A stretch of 12,148 nt of DNA from Planctomycetaceae bacterium (GTDB lineage Bacteria > Planctomycetota > Planctomycetia > Pirellulales > Pirellulaceae). The stretch covers positions 1 through 12,148 of the forward strand of contig SLEY01000198.1 in NCBI GenBank assembly GCA_007124535.1, written 5' to 3'. Numbering within the stretch: position 1 is the first letter of the stretch; each line of letters starts with the position of its first letter. Under the pieces are notes generated by a model. It was not told the origin of the DNA. It was given only the letters and a program-made list of their open reading frames with translations, and ran no database searches. Positions 5,660-12,148 of this stretch are shown here, piece by piece. A program made the position numbers and the translations under genes.

Positions 5660-7642
5660 TCAGGTCCGTTTGAACCGTTTATCCAGTTCTTCGCGGGTAA
5701 AGACCAGGGCCGTGGGACGGCCGTGGGGGCAGTGATGGGTGTCCTGGAACCGATGCCGCTGTTCCAACAAGGCGGTGATCTCGTCGGGTGTCAAGCGATC
5801 TCCGGCTTTGATCGCCGCTTTGCAGGCGATCATGTGCAGCATTTCGTCCAGCAGATCCCGCCGATCCGGCGCTTTGGCTCCCGACATCAGCGATTCCAGC
5901 AACTGCTGCAGCACCTCGGCCGGTTTGAAATTGGCCAGCAGGGCGGGATAACTGGACACCAGCACCGTGTCACCGCCGAAGGGTTCGATTTCGATCCCCA
6001 GTTTTCCGAGCAGTTCCCGGGCCTCGAAAATCGTGGCGGCTTCGGCCGGTGTCAGCGTCACCGGTTCGGGGACCAGCAGGCGTTGTTTCTCCAAGGCGCC
6101 CGCCACCATCCGGGCTCGCAGTTGCTCGTAGAGGATGCGTTCGTGCAGGGCGTGCTGGTCGATAATCACCATGCCTTCCTCGCTTTCGGTCACCAGGTAG
6201 CGGTTGTGGACCTGCATACCGAACTCGCTGCCGGAAGCCATCCGAATTGGAGAATGCGGCGGGGGAGGCTGGTTCGTTGCGAGGTTCGCGTCCTCATCGG
6301 GGGTGGAAGTCGGCTGACCGCTGGCGCCAGGCGGCGGACCGGCGGGTCGCTGATCTCGCGATGCGGGTTCCGGGAAGGGTCGGAATTCCGGAACCGCGCC
6401 GGACCGGGGCGGCGGGGGAAAGTCGAATTCGCTTTGTCGCGGCGACCTGGCTGGCGGAGTCAAGGCAAAACGCGGCTCCTCGGCCGGGGGCGGCGATTCC
6501 GCCGGGGCGGAAGGCGAACAGGCCGTGCCCGGCAATTGGCCCCGGGCCCAGGCGGACAATTCCTCCCGCCGCTGACGGCTGGCCTCGTCATCCAGAGCGG
6601 CCGCCGGATCGGCGTCGACGGCCAACGGTCCGGTCTGCACATGGGCGGTCAGATCCGTGCTCAGGAATTTCTGCCGCAACGTGCTGAGCAACTGGCTGTA
6701 TATCCGCCCGCCATCCTGGAATCGGACCTCCAGCTTGGTCGGATGCACATTCACATCCACCGTGTCCGGGGGAATCTGCAGGTGCAAGAAGGCAACCGGA
6801 AAGCGGCCGACCAGCAGCAGTCCGCGATAGGCTTCGCCCAAAGCGTGTTGGAGGGCCCGATCGCGGATGTGACGGCCGTTGAGGAAGAAATACTGCAACC
6901 GGTTGTTGGCTCGATTCAACGACGGCCGAGCGACGTAACCACTCAAACGAATCAAGTTGTCCTCGCCCTCGATGGGGATCAGGGCGTCGGCCACCTCCAA
7001 TCCGAAAAAACGCGCGATCCGCTCCCGCCAACTGCCGACAGGAGGCAAATCGTGGACGTTCCGCTCATTGTGCTGCAGCGTGAAATGCAGGGAAGGGAAA
7101 GCCAGGGCGATGCGGGTAAAGGCTTCGGTCACGTGCCCCATTTCGGTTTGCGGGGTCCGCAGGAACTTGCGCCGCACCGGCGTGTTGTAAAACAACTGGC
7201 GGATCTCGATCGTCGTCCCCGGCGGGGCCCCGCTCGGCGCCACCTGACCGATCCGGCCGCCCGTCACCTCCAATTCGGCCCCCCCGGGCTCACTCCCCGG
7301 ACGGCTGCGAATCCGCAATCGGCTGACCTCCGCAATCGAAGCCAGGGCCTCGCCGCGAAAGCCCAAGCTCCGGACCCCAAACAAATCGTCCGCGTCTCGG
7401 ATCTTGCTGGTCGCATGGCTGGCGACCGCCAGCGGCAGCTGCTCGGCCGCCATCCCGCAACCGTCGTCGGCCACGCGTACCAAGTCGATCCCGCCCTTCT
7501 CCACCGCCACATCCACACGCGACGCGCCGGCGTCCACCGCGTTCTCCATCAATTCCTTGACCAGACTCGCCGGACGTTCGATGACTTCCCCCGCCGCGAT
7601 CTTGTTGATCACCCCGGGCGGTAATTGCCGGATCTCGGGCAT
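5660..7642 (-). CDS. mutL: DNA mismatch repair protein MutL, endonuclease type
   Basis: A 660-residue matchmaker ATPase that links MutS mismatch recognition to strand processing. The N-terminal GHKL ATPase shows ELMENAVDAGA (Glu33 and Asn34), DDGCGM (59-64), HATSKI and GFRGEA (95-100 region), followed by the S5-like domain with NGRHIRD and VDVNVHPTKLEVRF. A Pro-rich linker spans about 340-465. The C-terminal domain begins QVHNRYLV and carries DQHALHERILYE (495-506), matching the DQHA(X)2E(X)4E nuclease motif. ACKAAIK (607-613) and CPHGRPT (638-644) complete the metal site. It should therefore nick DNA itself, as in MutH-less bacteria. The ATG at 7642 starts in register with the family (PEIRQLPPGVINKIAAGEV). 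The gene starts 16 nt after the response regulator stop. GGGGGAGG ends only one nt before the ATG, an unusually tight spacing. Confidence 0.97.
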   Translation of the reverse strand: MPEIRQLPPGVINKIAAGEVIERPASLVKELMENAVDAGASRVDVAVEKGGIDLVRVADDGCGMAAEQLPLAVASHATSKIRDADDLFGVRSLGFRGEALASIAEVSRLRIRSRPGSEPGGAELEVTGGRIGQVAPSGAPPGTTIEIRQLFYNTPVRRKFLRTPQTEMGHVTEAFTRIALAFPSLHFTLQHNERNVHDLPPVGSWRERIARFFGLEVADALIPIEGEDNLIRLSGYVARPSLNRANNRLQYFFLNGRHIRDRALQHALGEAYRGLLLVGRFPVAFLHLQIPPDTVDVNVHPTKLEVRFQDGGRIYSQLLSTLRQKFLSTDLTAHVQTGPLAVDADPAAALDDEASRQRREELSAWARGQLPGTACSPSAPAESPPPAEEPRFALTPPARSPRQSEFDFPPPPRSGAVPEFRPFPEPASRDQRPAGPPPGASGQPTSTPDEDANLATNQPPPPHSPIRMASGSEFGMQVHNRYLVTESEEGMVIIDQHALHERILYEQLRARMVAGALEKQRLLVPEPVTLTPAEAATIFEARELLGKLGIEIEPFGGDTVLVSSYPALLANFKPAEVLQQLLESLMSGAKAPDRRDLLDEMLHMIACKAAIKAGDRLTPDEITALLEQRHRFQDTHHCPHGRPTALVFTREELDKRFKRT

Positions 7643-7658
7643 GCCTCCCCCAGACGGA

Positions 7659-9080
7659 TCAGAGCTTGTACTTCTCCAGCTTCCGATACAGCGTGCGGGC
7701 GCCGATCCCCAGAATCCGCGCCGTCTCCTCGCGATTGTGATTGGTCATTTGCAGCGTCTGCTCGATCGCCCAACGCTCAATCTGACTCAACGATTGACCC
7801 ACCAAATTCGAAGGACCCTCGCACCGGTCACTGCGGTCCTCTTCCACCTCCATCAATTCCGGGGGTAAATCGTCGAGATCCAGAAACTCGTCCCCGTCCA
7901 AAACCACCATCGTCTCGACCGCATTGCGCAATTGCCGTACGTTGCCCGGCCAGTCGTAGGCGAAGAAACGCCTGGTGACCGCCGGGGAAAACCCACGTAC
8001 CGGTTTGCCATGCCGTTTGATGAACTGTTTGCGGAAATGGTCCATCAGCGGCACAATGTCCTCCCGCCGTTGGCGCAGGGGCGGCAATTCGACGGTCACC
8101 ACCCGGATGCGGTAATAAAGATCGCGGCGGAAATCGCTTGCCTGCACCGCATCCTCCAACTTGCGATTGGTTGCCGAAACCAGCCGCACATTGACCTGAA
8201 TGGGCTTGTTGTCCCCGACGCGAGTGATCTGGTGCTCCTCCAAAACTCGCAATAACTTGATCTGCGTGGAAATCGGCATGTCGCCGACTTCGTCCAAAAA
8301 CAAGGTTCCTCCGTTGGCGTACTCGAATGCCCCCATGCGATCGGTCACCGCGTCGGTAAAGGCGCCCTTCACATGACCGAACAACTCGCTTTCCACCAGA
8401 TTCTCGGCCACCGCCCGCGCATTGAGCGCGACGATCCGCTTGTTCTTGCGGGGGCTGTTCTGATGAATGGCCTGAGCGATCAGCTCCTTGCCCGTGCCGC
8501 TCTCGCCGCTGATCAGCACCGTGGCATCGGTGGGAGCGATGCGTTTGAGCCGATCGATCAACTGCTGCATCTTGTCGCTGGCGTAGATGATGCCTTCGAA
8601 ACCAAAGCGTTCGTCCAGTCGCTGGGACAGTTCCAGATTCTGGCGGCGGAGCTTGACGGCATCGACCGCGCCGGCAAACACCGCTCGGAGCCGATCCGAG
8701 CTGATCGGTTTTTCCAAAAAGTTGAACGCCCCCAACTGCATGGCCTCGACCGCCTTGGGAACCGTCGCGTGCCCGGTCACCAGAATCACCGCACATCCGG
8801 GCAACAGCTCCCGGGTGCGACCCAGCAACTGCATCCCATCCACTTCGTTCATCACCAGATCGGTGACCACCACGTCGTAGATGTTCTGTTCGACCCGCTG
8901 CCGCCCCTCCGGTCCCGAGGTCGCCACCTCGCACACGTAACCGACCCGTTCCAGGATCTCCGCCATCGCATACGCATGCGCACGGTCATTGTCGACGATC
9001 AGCGTCCGAATCGAATCCGGACCCTGAGGATCAAGTTCCTTGGGCAATGGTCCTTCGTGCTCTGCCATACGACCGATCAT
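7659..9080 (-). CDS. Sigma54-dependent response regulator, NtrC family
   Basis: A 473-residue transcription activator. The receiver domain (about 24-140) has an acidic pair at Asp30/Asp32, phospho-acceptor Asp74 in VVVTDLVM, Thr102 and Lys124. The AAA+ domain (about 162-400) has Walker A GESGTGKE (192-199), the sigma54-contact loop GAFTDA (239-244) where the consensus is GAFTGA, Walker B GGTLFLDE (257-264) and sensor II WPGNVRQL (377-384). The C-terminal Fis-type helix-turn-helix is ETARILGIGARTLYRKLEKY. The first ATG is at 9080 and a second, MAEHEG, at 9068; neither has a clear ribosome binding site, so the start is uncertain by four codons. No histidine kinase lies in the window, so the signal is unknown. 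It heads a tight cluster with mutL and the M50 protease. Confidence 0.93.
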   Translation of the reverse strand: MIGRMAEHEGPLPKELDPQGPDSIRTLIVDNDRAHAYAMAEILERVGYVCEVATSGPEGRQRVEQNIYDVVVTDLVMNEVDGMQLLGRTRELLPGCAVILVTGHATVPKAVEAMQLGAFNFLEKPISSDRLRAVFAGAVDAVKLRRQNLELSQRLDERFGFEGIIYASDKMQQLIDRLKRIAPTDATVLISGESGTGKELIAQAIHQNSPRKNKRIVALNARAVAENLVESELFGHVKGAFTDAVTDRMGAFEYANGGTLFLDEVGDMPISTQIKLLRVLEEHQITRVGDNKPIQVNVRLVSATNRKLEDAVQASDFRRDLYYRIRVVTVELPPLRQRREDIVPLMDHFRKQFIKRHGKPVRGFSPAVTRRFFAYDWPGNVRQLRNAVETMVVLDGDEFLDLDDLPPELMEVEEDRSDRCEGPSNLVGQSLSQIERWAIEQTLQMTNHNREETARILGIGARTLYRKLEKYKL

Positions 9081-9081
9081 A

Positions 9082-9097
9082 GCGAACCGGCGAACCG
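9082..9097. repeat. Two tandem copies of GCGAACCG upstream of the response regulator
   Basis: The 8-bp unit occurs at 9082-9089 and 9090-9097, directly before the response regulator start. It may be part of its promoter or an activator site, or chance in GC-rich DNA. No -10/-35 pair is evident around it. Confidence 0.4.
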
Positions 9098-9253
9098 AAG
9101 ACTAGGACCGGTCGCACAGTCCCCGCGATCGTGCTACGCCCTTCGTTGGTACGGCTCTTCTCCGAGCGTGGTATTTTCGACGGACAATCGACGCCGCTTT
9201 ACCAGCGTTCGCACGAAATCGAAAGGCGTCCGGAAAAAGTGCTGACCCGAAGG

Positions 9254-9447
9254 CATGGCTCCCGGACCGAGGACACAAGCGAGCAACCGACTGCCAAAAT
9301 GACAGACCGACCGCAAGGCGGCCACGACAAAGAAACTCGCTGTCCCACCGAACTCAGGAACCCGATCGCGACACGGCCAGCACGTCGCCCAGCCGATTCT
9401 CGCTCGAGCCAGAGCCGGCAGCAACCACCGTCGTCGAACGACCGTTC
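9254..9447 (-). repeat. Dispersed repeat, copy A
   Basis: Read on the minus strand from 9447, this segment matches the plus strand from 11539. Shared blocks include GAACGGTCGTTC (9447-9436), GATCGGGTTCCTGAGTTC (9367-9350, one mismatch to copy B) and a 20-nt identical block TCGGTCTGTCATTTTGGCAG (9310-9291). The rest is diverged and has a few small indels. The left boundary near 9254 is approximate. The inner edge begins with an imperfect palindrome, GAACG-GT-CGTTC. Confidence 0.75.
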
Positions 9448-9560
9448 GGGAACAAGGGCGGTACCAGGCCGGAGTGGTCCCAAAAGGTGGGAGCCAATTG
9501 GGGGCGGCTATCCGGGCACCATGAAAGTAGCTCGCGCGAGGCAGGTGCAATAGCCAACAC

Positions 9561-9659
9561 TATGGGAACTTCTCCGATGAATTGCTGGGGGTGAAGGGCT
9601 ACCAGACGCTGGACGCCCAACTGAAACGCTTGCAGGTGACGGGCGACTGGAACCCTTGA
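9561..9659 (+). pseudogene. Orphan C-terminal coding fragment
   Basis: One plus-strand frame reads YGNFSDELLGVKGYQTLDAQ and then LKRLQVTGDWNP before TGA at 9657-9659. Its composition is typical of a real protein, unlike the flanking frames. There is no start codon with a ribosome binding site, and the text upstream loses protein character within a few codons. It looks like the tail of a gene whose front has been lost, perhaps from a mobile element. I could not name the family. Confidence 0.35.
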
Positions 9660-9745
9660 TTTTTGCCGGCCGAGCGACGATTATAAGTCGGGCACGCGAT
9701 TTGCCTTTCCCTGCCGCCATGTCTGTAGCCAGAGACTACCAAACA

Positions 9746-9919
9746 ATGCGATCGATCAACTTCGAATTCCTTCGGGCAGAGTGGCCGGAGCTTGCCGGAC
9801 TGGGGGGCTTCGCGGAATCGTACGCGCACGGCGACCCGATCGGCGCGATCGCAAAACTGCGAGCCTTTTGCGAACCGACCGCGAAGTTCATCCATCACCG
9901 GCTCAGCTTGCCCCGTGCT
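9746..9919 (+). pseudogene. N-terminal remnant of a type I restriction HsdR-like protein
   Basis: From ATG 9746 the frame encodes MRSINFEFLRAEWPELAGLG and then GFAESYAHGDPIGAIAKLRA, FCEPTAKFIHHRLSLPR. This is the characteristic start of DEAD/DEAH helicase-type restriction subunits (HsdR-like, with an N-terminal DUF4145-type region): SINFEFLR, PELADLGGFAE, YAxxDPxxALxKLRxF, and a helix ending in LPR. Family members run to several hundred or over a thousand residues. Here similarity stops after about 58 codons, where the sequence leads straight into the leader of the small gene at 9983. The helicase and nuclease parts are gone, so it is a remnant. The frame itself continues into the small gene, so a fused reading is possible but unlikely. 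Confidence 0.7.
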
Positions 9920-9982
9920 CTCTGTGGTTCCCTTCTTCATCGGAACCAACTCGATTTACCCTACGGCTCAGGATTTCGCAAA

Positions 9983-10204
9983 ATGACCGAATTCGATTTG
10001 CCACGACCAGCGGGCGACGGCATGGACCCCGAGATGGCGAGTGTTCTGGCTGCCAAGACGGAGCGCGAGCGGCTTCAGATCGCCTGGGGCATGTACCGCT
10101 CGGCCAGACGCATGCTGCAACGCATCGTACAATTCGAACACGACGATCTGTCCCCCGAAGAACAACAAAGAATCGTCACGAACAGGATGTCCCATGGAAC
10201 CTGA
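9983..10204 (+). CDS. Small partner protein of the nucleotidyltransferase
   Basis: A 73-residue charged protein with the core RLQIAWGMYRSARRMLQRIV and the C-terminal pattern SPEEQQRIVTNRMSHGT. Small proteins with an (I/L)AWxMYxxAR helix and a C-terminal R(R/M)xxHG occur next to MNT-type nucleotidyltransferases in planctomycetes and other bacteria; this is from memory, and no function is established to my knowledge. No HEPN signature (RX4-6H) was seen. AGGA lies about 9 nt before the ATG at 9983. An in-frame ATG at 10022 (MDPEMASV) is an alternative start. The last 11 nt overlap the next gene, which implies translational coupling. By position and size it could be an antitoxin or regulatory subunit. 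Confidence 0.7.
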   Translation: MTEFDLPRPAGDGMDPEMASVLAAKTERERLQIAWGMYRSARRMLQRIVQFEHDDLSPEEQQRIVTNRMSHGT

Positions 10205-10751
10205 AGATCTGTTGCGCCTCGTTGTCACGGTTTGCGAGGAGCTGGGGCTGCGTTACTTGGTGACGGGCTCGACAGCAACCATCGCGTACGGCGAGCCCCG
10301 CTTCACGAACGATATTGACATTGTCTTGGAGCTGCACCGCGAACAGATTCACAGATTCTGCGAGGCATTCCCGGAGTCGGAATACTATCTCAGCCGCCAG
10401 GCTGTCGAATCGGCGGTCCGGTTGGCGTCTCAGTTCAATTTGATTCATCCGGCTTCGGGGCTGAAAGTCGACTTCATCGTCTATTCGGAAACCGAGTTCA
10501 ATCAATCGCGAATGGCCCGAAGCCGCGCCCTGCCCGTGCTCGAAGACCATAGCGTCCAATTCGCTGCCCCGGAAGATGTGATTCTCATGAAGCTCAAGTA
10601 CTACAAGGAGGGCGGCTCGGAAAAGCACCTTCGCGACATTCGAGGCGTTCTGACGGTTCAAGGGGACAAGATCGACTGGCCGTACCTTGCCGCATGGGCG
10701 AAGCGTCTTGGAGTGGCACAGGAATGGATCACGGCGCAAAGCGACACGTAG
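10194..10751 (+). CDS. MNT-type nucleotidyltransferase (Pol beta superfamily)
   Basis: A 185-residue minimal nucleotidyltransferase. The helix-turn signature is GS at residues 25-26 (YLVTGSTATIAYG), followed by the metal-binding pair D40-I-D42 in TNDIDIVLEL and the third Asp93 in KVDFIVY. Later conserved features are APEDVILMKLKYYKEGGSEK, HLRDIRGVLTVQGDKIDW and YLAAWAKRLGV, as in the DUF6036/AbiEii-like nucleotidyltransferases. The catalytic triad is intact, so the enzyme should transfer NMP to a protein or RNA; the target is unknown. The start at 10194 overlaps the small gene stop by 11 nt (ATGGAACCTGA); the frame is open upstream but only as shadow. Related families include toxin or antitoxin partners (MenA, AbiEii, MntA), so a toxin-antitoxin or defence role is inferred, not shown. 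Confidence 0.85.
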   Translation: MEPEDLLRLVVTVCEELGLRYLVTGSTATIAYGEPRFTNDIDIVLELHREQIHRFCEAFPESEYYLSRQAVESAVRLASQFNLIHPASGLKVDFIVYSETEFNQSRMARSRALPVLEDHSVQFAAPEDVILMKLKYYKEGGSEKHLRDIRGVLTVQGDKIDWPYLAAWAKRLGVAQEWITAQSDT

Positions 10752-10796
10752 AACCATCCCCGGCATCACAGCAGAAAACCTCAAACGGCACCGAGC

Positions 10797-11018
10797 CGGA
10801 TTCCACCGTTGGCCGCCTTCGTTCGCCGCTTCGATATGGCACACCTCGGCGATCAGGTCCCCGTGTTCGTTCACCACCTCCTGCGAGCAGCCGGGAAACG
10901 CACACCGGTTACCCGACAGCGCGAACAGCTTCTTCACCTTACCCGTGTGTTTTTCTGCTAGTTCACGGGCGAAACCGCAGGTGAAATGGTCGCGGAATCG
11001 GGTTCCGGAGACGGGCAA
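10797..11018 (-). pseudogene. Truncated HNH endonuclease fragment
   Basis: The minus strand encodes KVKKLFALSGNRCAFPGCSQ and then EVVNEHGDLIAEVCHIEAAN, EGGQRWNP. This is the N-terminal part of a common HNH endonuclease family, with the zinc cysteines (CAFPGC) and the CHIEAA motif. The catalytic stretch that should follow (of the form NLILLCPxHH) is missing: after WNP near 10797 the frame turns to junk towards the nucleotidyltransferase 3' end. No ATG lies in frame upstream; only TTG at 11018 and a stop at 11051-11049. Both ends are therefore decayed. It is convergent with the nucleotidyltransferase gene. Confidence 0.7.
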
Positions 11019-11042
11019 GAATATTTGGTGGCAAGAATATTT
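11015..11042. repeat. Direct repeat of GCAAGAATATTT
   Basis: The 12-nt unit occurs at 11015-11026 and 11031-11042, separated by GGTG. It lies at the decayed 5' end of the HNH fragment and is AT-rich against its surroundings. It may be a target-site or recombination scar. Confidence 0.6.
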
Positions 11043-11538
11043 TCCGGGTCATCGGCTTTCGCATTGATTGTGGACATTTGCATGCAATTCTGCTTGACGG
11101 GAAGAACCTGGCACTCGATAATGAGGCGTGGGGGCTAAAGTGGCGACGACCGAGTTGACAGTTCTTTATGGTGATGGGAAATCCCGATGCGAACGGAACT
11201 CGAACTGGGGAGACTGATTAGACGGCGTACCGCCTCACCGCCCGTCACCGGCATTGGTACGTGAAGGGCCCAAAATCGCTGTTCGCCGCCAAGGCAGATC
11301 TTTCGGCAACCGTGCAAAGATTTCGGATTTTCCGCGGCCGCGAATGATCGCCCGCGGTCAATCTGAGGTCGGACTTCGTGAGGGTTGCGGTGTACGCCGT
11401 GGGAGAATCGAGAGGGTCCGAGGCGGGCCAACGGGATGCACAACGATCCGCCAGGGCTCGTGGGCCAAGATGGCTTGGACGGGGCATTGGTCGAATTGCT
11501 GCCGCGAGATCAGAAAGCCGTGGCCCCGCAGGGACAGG
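11043..11538. other. Gene-free stretch
   Basis: No supported gene, RNA or promoter was found. The frames present (for example minus 11135-11443 and plus 11254-11568) have no recognisable motif, no ribosome binding site and low-complexity Arg/Gly/Ser composition. The GC content seems similar to the flanks apart from the AT-richer first ~80 nt. Confidence 0.5.
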
Positions 11539-11741
11539 GAACGGTCGTTCTACGACGATGGTTGGTGACGGGTGTTGGGGCGATCGGGAATTGGCTTGGC
11601 GACGTGGTGGCGGTGTCGGTGTCGGGATCGGGTTTCTGAGTTCTGGGGGACGGCGAGGCGCTTTGTCGTCGCGGCCTGACGATCGGTCTGTCATTTTGGC
11701 AGATGGTCTGATCCGTGTTTCATCCGTGGCTGGGGATTCAT
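11539..11741 (+). repeat. Dispersed repeat, copy B
   Basis: The plus-strand counterpart of copy A. GAACGGTCGTTC lies at 11539-11550, GATCGGGTTTCTGAGTTC at 11626-11643 and the 20-nt identical block TCGGTCTGTCATTTTGGCAG at 11683-11702. Weaker similarity continues to about 11741. The two copies face away from each other and enclose 9448-11538. A CATCCGTGGCTG segment (from about 11727) resembles intergenic repeats I have seen in planctomycetes. Confidence 0.75.
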
Positions 11742-11849
11742 GCGGCGGAATTTCCCGGGCTTCGCCTGCATCCGATCGGCCTGGCGGCCTGCATGGTTTG
11801 GCTTGATGCGCATTTTTCCTCCCTTCCCGCCCCACCGGGCATGTAGGAA
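11742..11849. other. Spacer between repeat copy B and the tandem arrays
   Basis: About 100 nt with no supported feature. It contains GATCGGCCTGGCGGCCTGC and a pyrimidine-rich TTTTTCCTCCCTTCCCGCCCC run. Confidence 0.4.
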
Positions 11850-11901
11850 GTTCTTAGTTCGTAGTTCTTAGTTCGTAGTTCTTAGTTCGTGGTTCTTAGT
11901 T
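11850..11901. repeat. 14-bp tandem repeat, 3.7 copies
   Basis: The unit GTTCTTAGTTCGTA occurs at 11850-11863 and 11864-11877, then GTTCTTAGTTCGTG (one change) at 11878-11891 and a partial GTTCTTAGTT to 11901. There are no spacers. Its GTTCGTGGTT (11885-11894) is the inverse of AACCACGAAC at 11977-11986, so the two arrays could pair across an ~80-nt loop. Confidence 0.9.
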
Positions 11902-11980
11902 ATCGCTGCGTGAAATCATGCGGCGGTCTTGATAGCCGGAGGCTTAAATGACCGACTTGTGAATTTTGCATACATAACCA

Positions 11981-12028
11981 CGAACCAACGAACCAACGAA
12001 CCACCAAGCACCAAGCACCAAGCACCAG
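11981..12028. repeat. Adjacent 8-bp and 7-bp tandem repeats
   Basis: CGAACCAA repeats 2.9 times (11981-12003) and then passes directly into CCAAGCA repeated 3.4 times (12004-12027). The units are related in sequence (CCAA core), as if one array drifted into the next. Confidence 0.85.

Positions 12029-12148
<120 letters not shown>

Larger units (their letters stand above)
9098..9745. other. Gene-poor stretch with a dispersed repeat and a coding fragment
   Basis: No intact gene is supported. It holds repeat copy A (about 9254-9447) and the orphan C-terminal fragment that stops at 9659, both listed separately. The frames at 9131-9553 (plus) and 9134-9550 (minus) are Arg/Ser/Pro-rich, lack ribosome binding sites and run through the repeat, so they are not called. 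A TATAAG lies at about 9681-9686, upstream of the HsdR-like remnant, without a good -35 at normal spacing. Confidence 0.5.

Noticed and set aside
5405..7624. Plus-strand frame of 739 codons
   Set aside because: It is antisense to mutL, whose motifs are complete on the minus strand. Long shadow frames are expected at this GC content.
8373..9245. Plus-strand frame of 290 codons
   Set aside because: It is antisense to the response regulator, with His/Gln/Asp-rich shadow composition.
9131..9553. Protein encoded by repeat copy A, with a relative at 11245-11835 in copy B
   Set aside because: The frames do share short runs (AKMTDR, ELRNPI), but this follows from DNA similarity. They are Arg/Pro/Ser-rich, lack ribosome binding sites and diverge outside the repeat. 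A conserved peptide is not fully excluded.
9983..10204. HEPN domain partner of the nucleotidyltransferase
   Set aside because: The protein is shorter than a HEPN domain and has no RX4-6H motif.
10176..10796. Continuation of the HNH frame across the nucleotidyltransferase gene
   Set aside because: Protein similarity ends at WNP near 10797; the remainder is the antisense shadow of the nucleotidyltransferase.
11090..11130. Sigma54 promoter at TGGCAC near 11108
   Set aside because: No TTGC block lies at the required spacing, and no gene follows.

Overview
The window looks like chromosomal DNA of a GC-rich planctomycete, probably Pirellulales-like. This is inferred from the BBP2/OmpL-type porin, the degraded Rpn-like nuclease, the small-protein plus nucleotidyltransferase pair and the intergenic repeats, all of which I associate with planctomycetes. 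No rRNA or marker phylogeny was available to confirm it.

Left part (1-2462): the first 25 codons of an unidentified minus-strand gene run off the left edge. An outer-membrane beta-barrel porin follows on the minus strand, and a small, very acidic lipoprotein is transcribed divergently on the plus strand.

Centre (2463-9080): a decayed Rpn-like PD-(D/E)XK gene and a 16-bp inverted-repeat element lie beside the 3' end of guaA (GMP synthase). Upstream of guaA is a tight minus-strand cluster in the order sigma54-dependent NtrC-type response regulator, mutL (endonuclease-type mismatch repair) and an M50B-like membrane metalloprotease. The gaps are 16-24 nt, so these three are probably co-transcribed. 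guaA lies 183 nt further on and has a TATAAT box of its own.

Right part (9081-12148): an accessory region full of remnants. It holds the N-terminus of a type I restriction HsdR-like gene, an orphan C-terminal coding fragment, and an HNH endonuclease fragment that ends before its catalytic motif. The only intact genes are a two-gene module: a 73-residue protein and a 185-residue MNT-type nucleotidyltransferase whose frames overlap by 11 nt. Two diverged copies of a ~200-nt repeat in opposite orientation (about 9254-9447 and 11539-11741) enclose this region. The window ends in stacked short tandem repeats, the last a perfect heptamer array of 17 copies that runs off the edge.

The best candidates for something less described are the overlapping two-gene module lying among restriction-gene debris, and the paired repeat around it.
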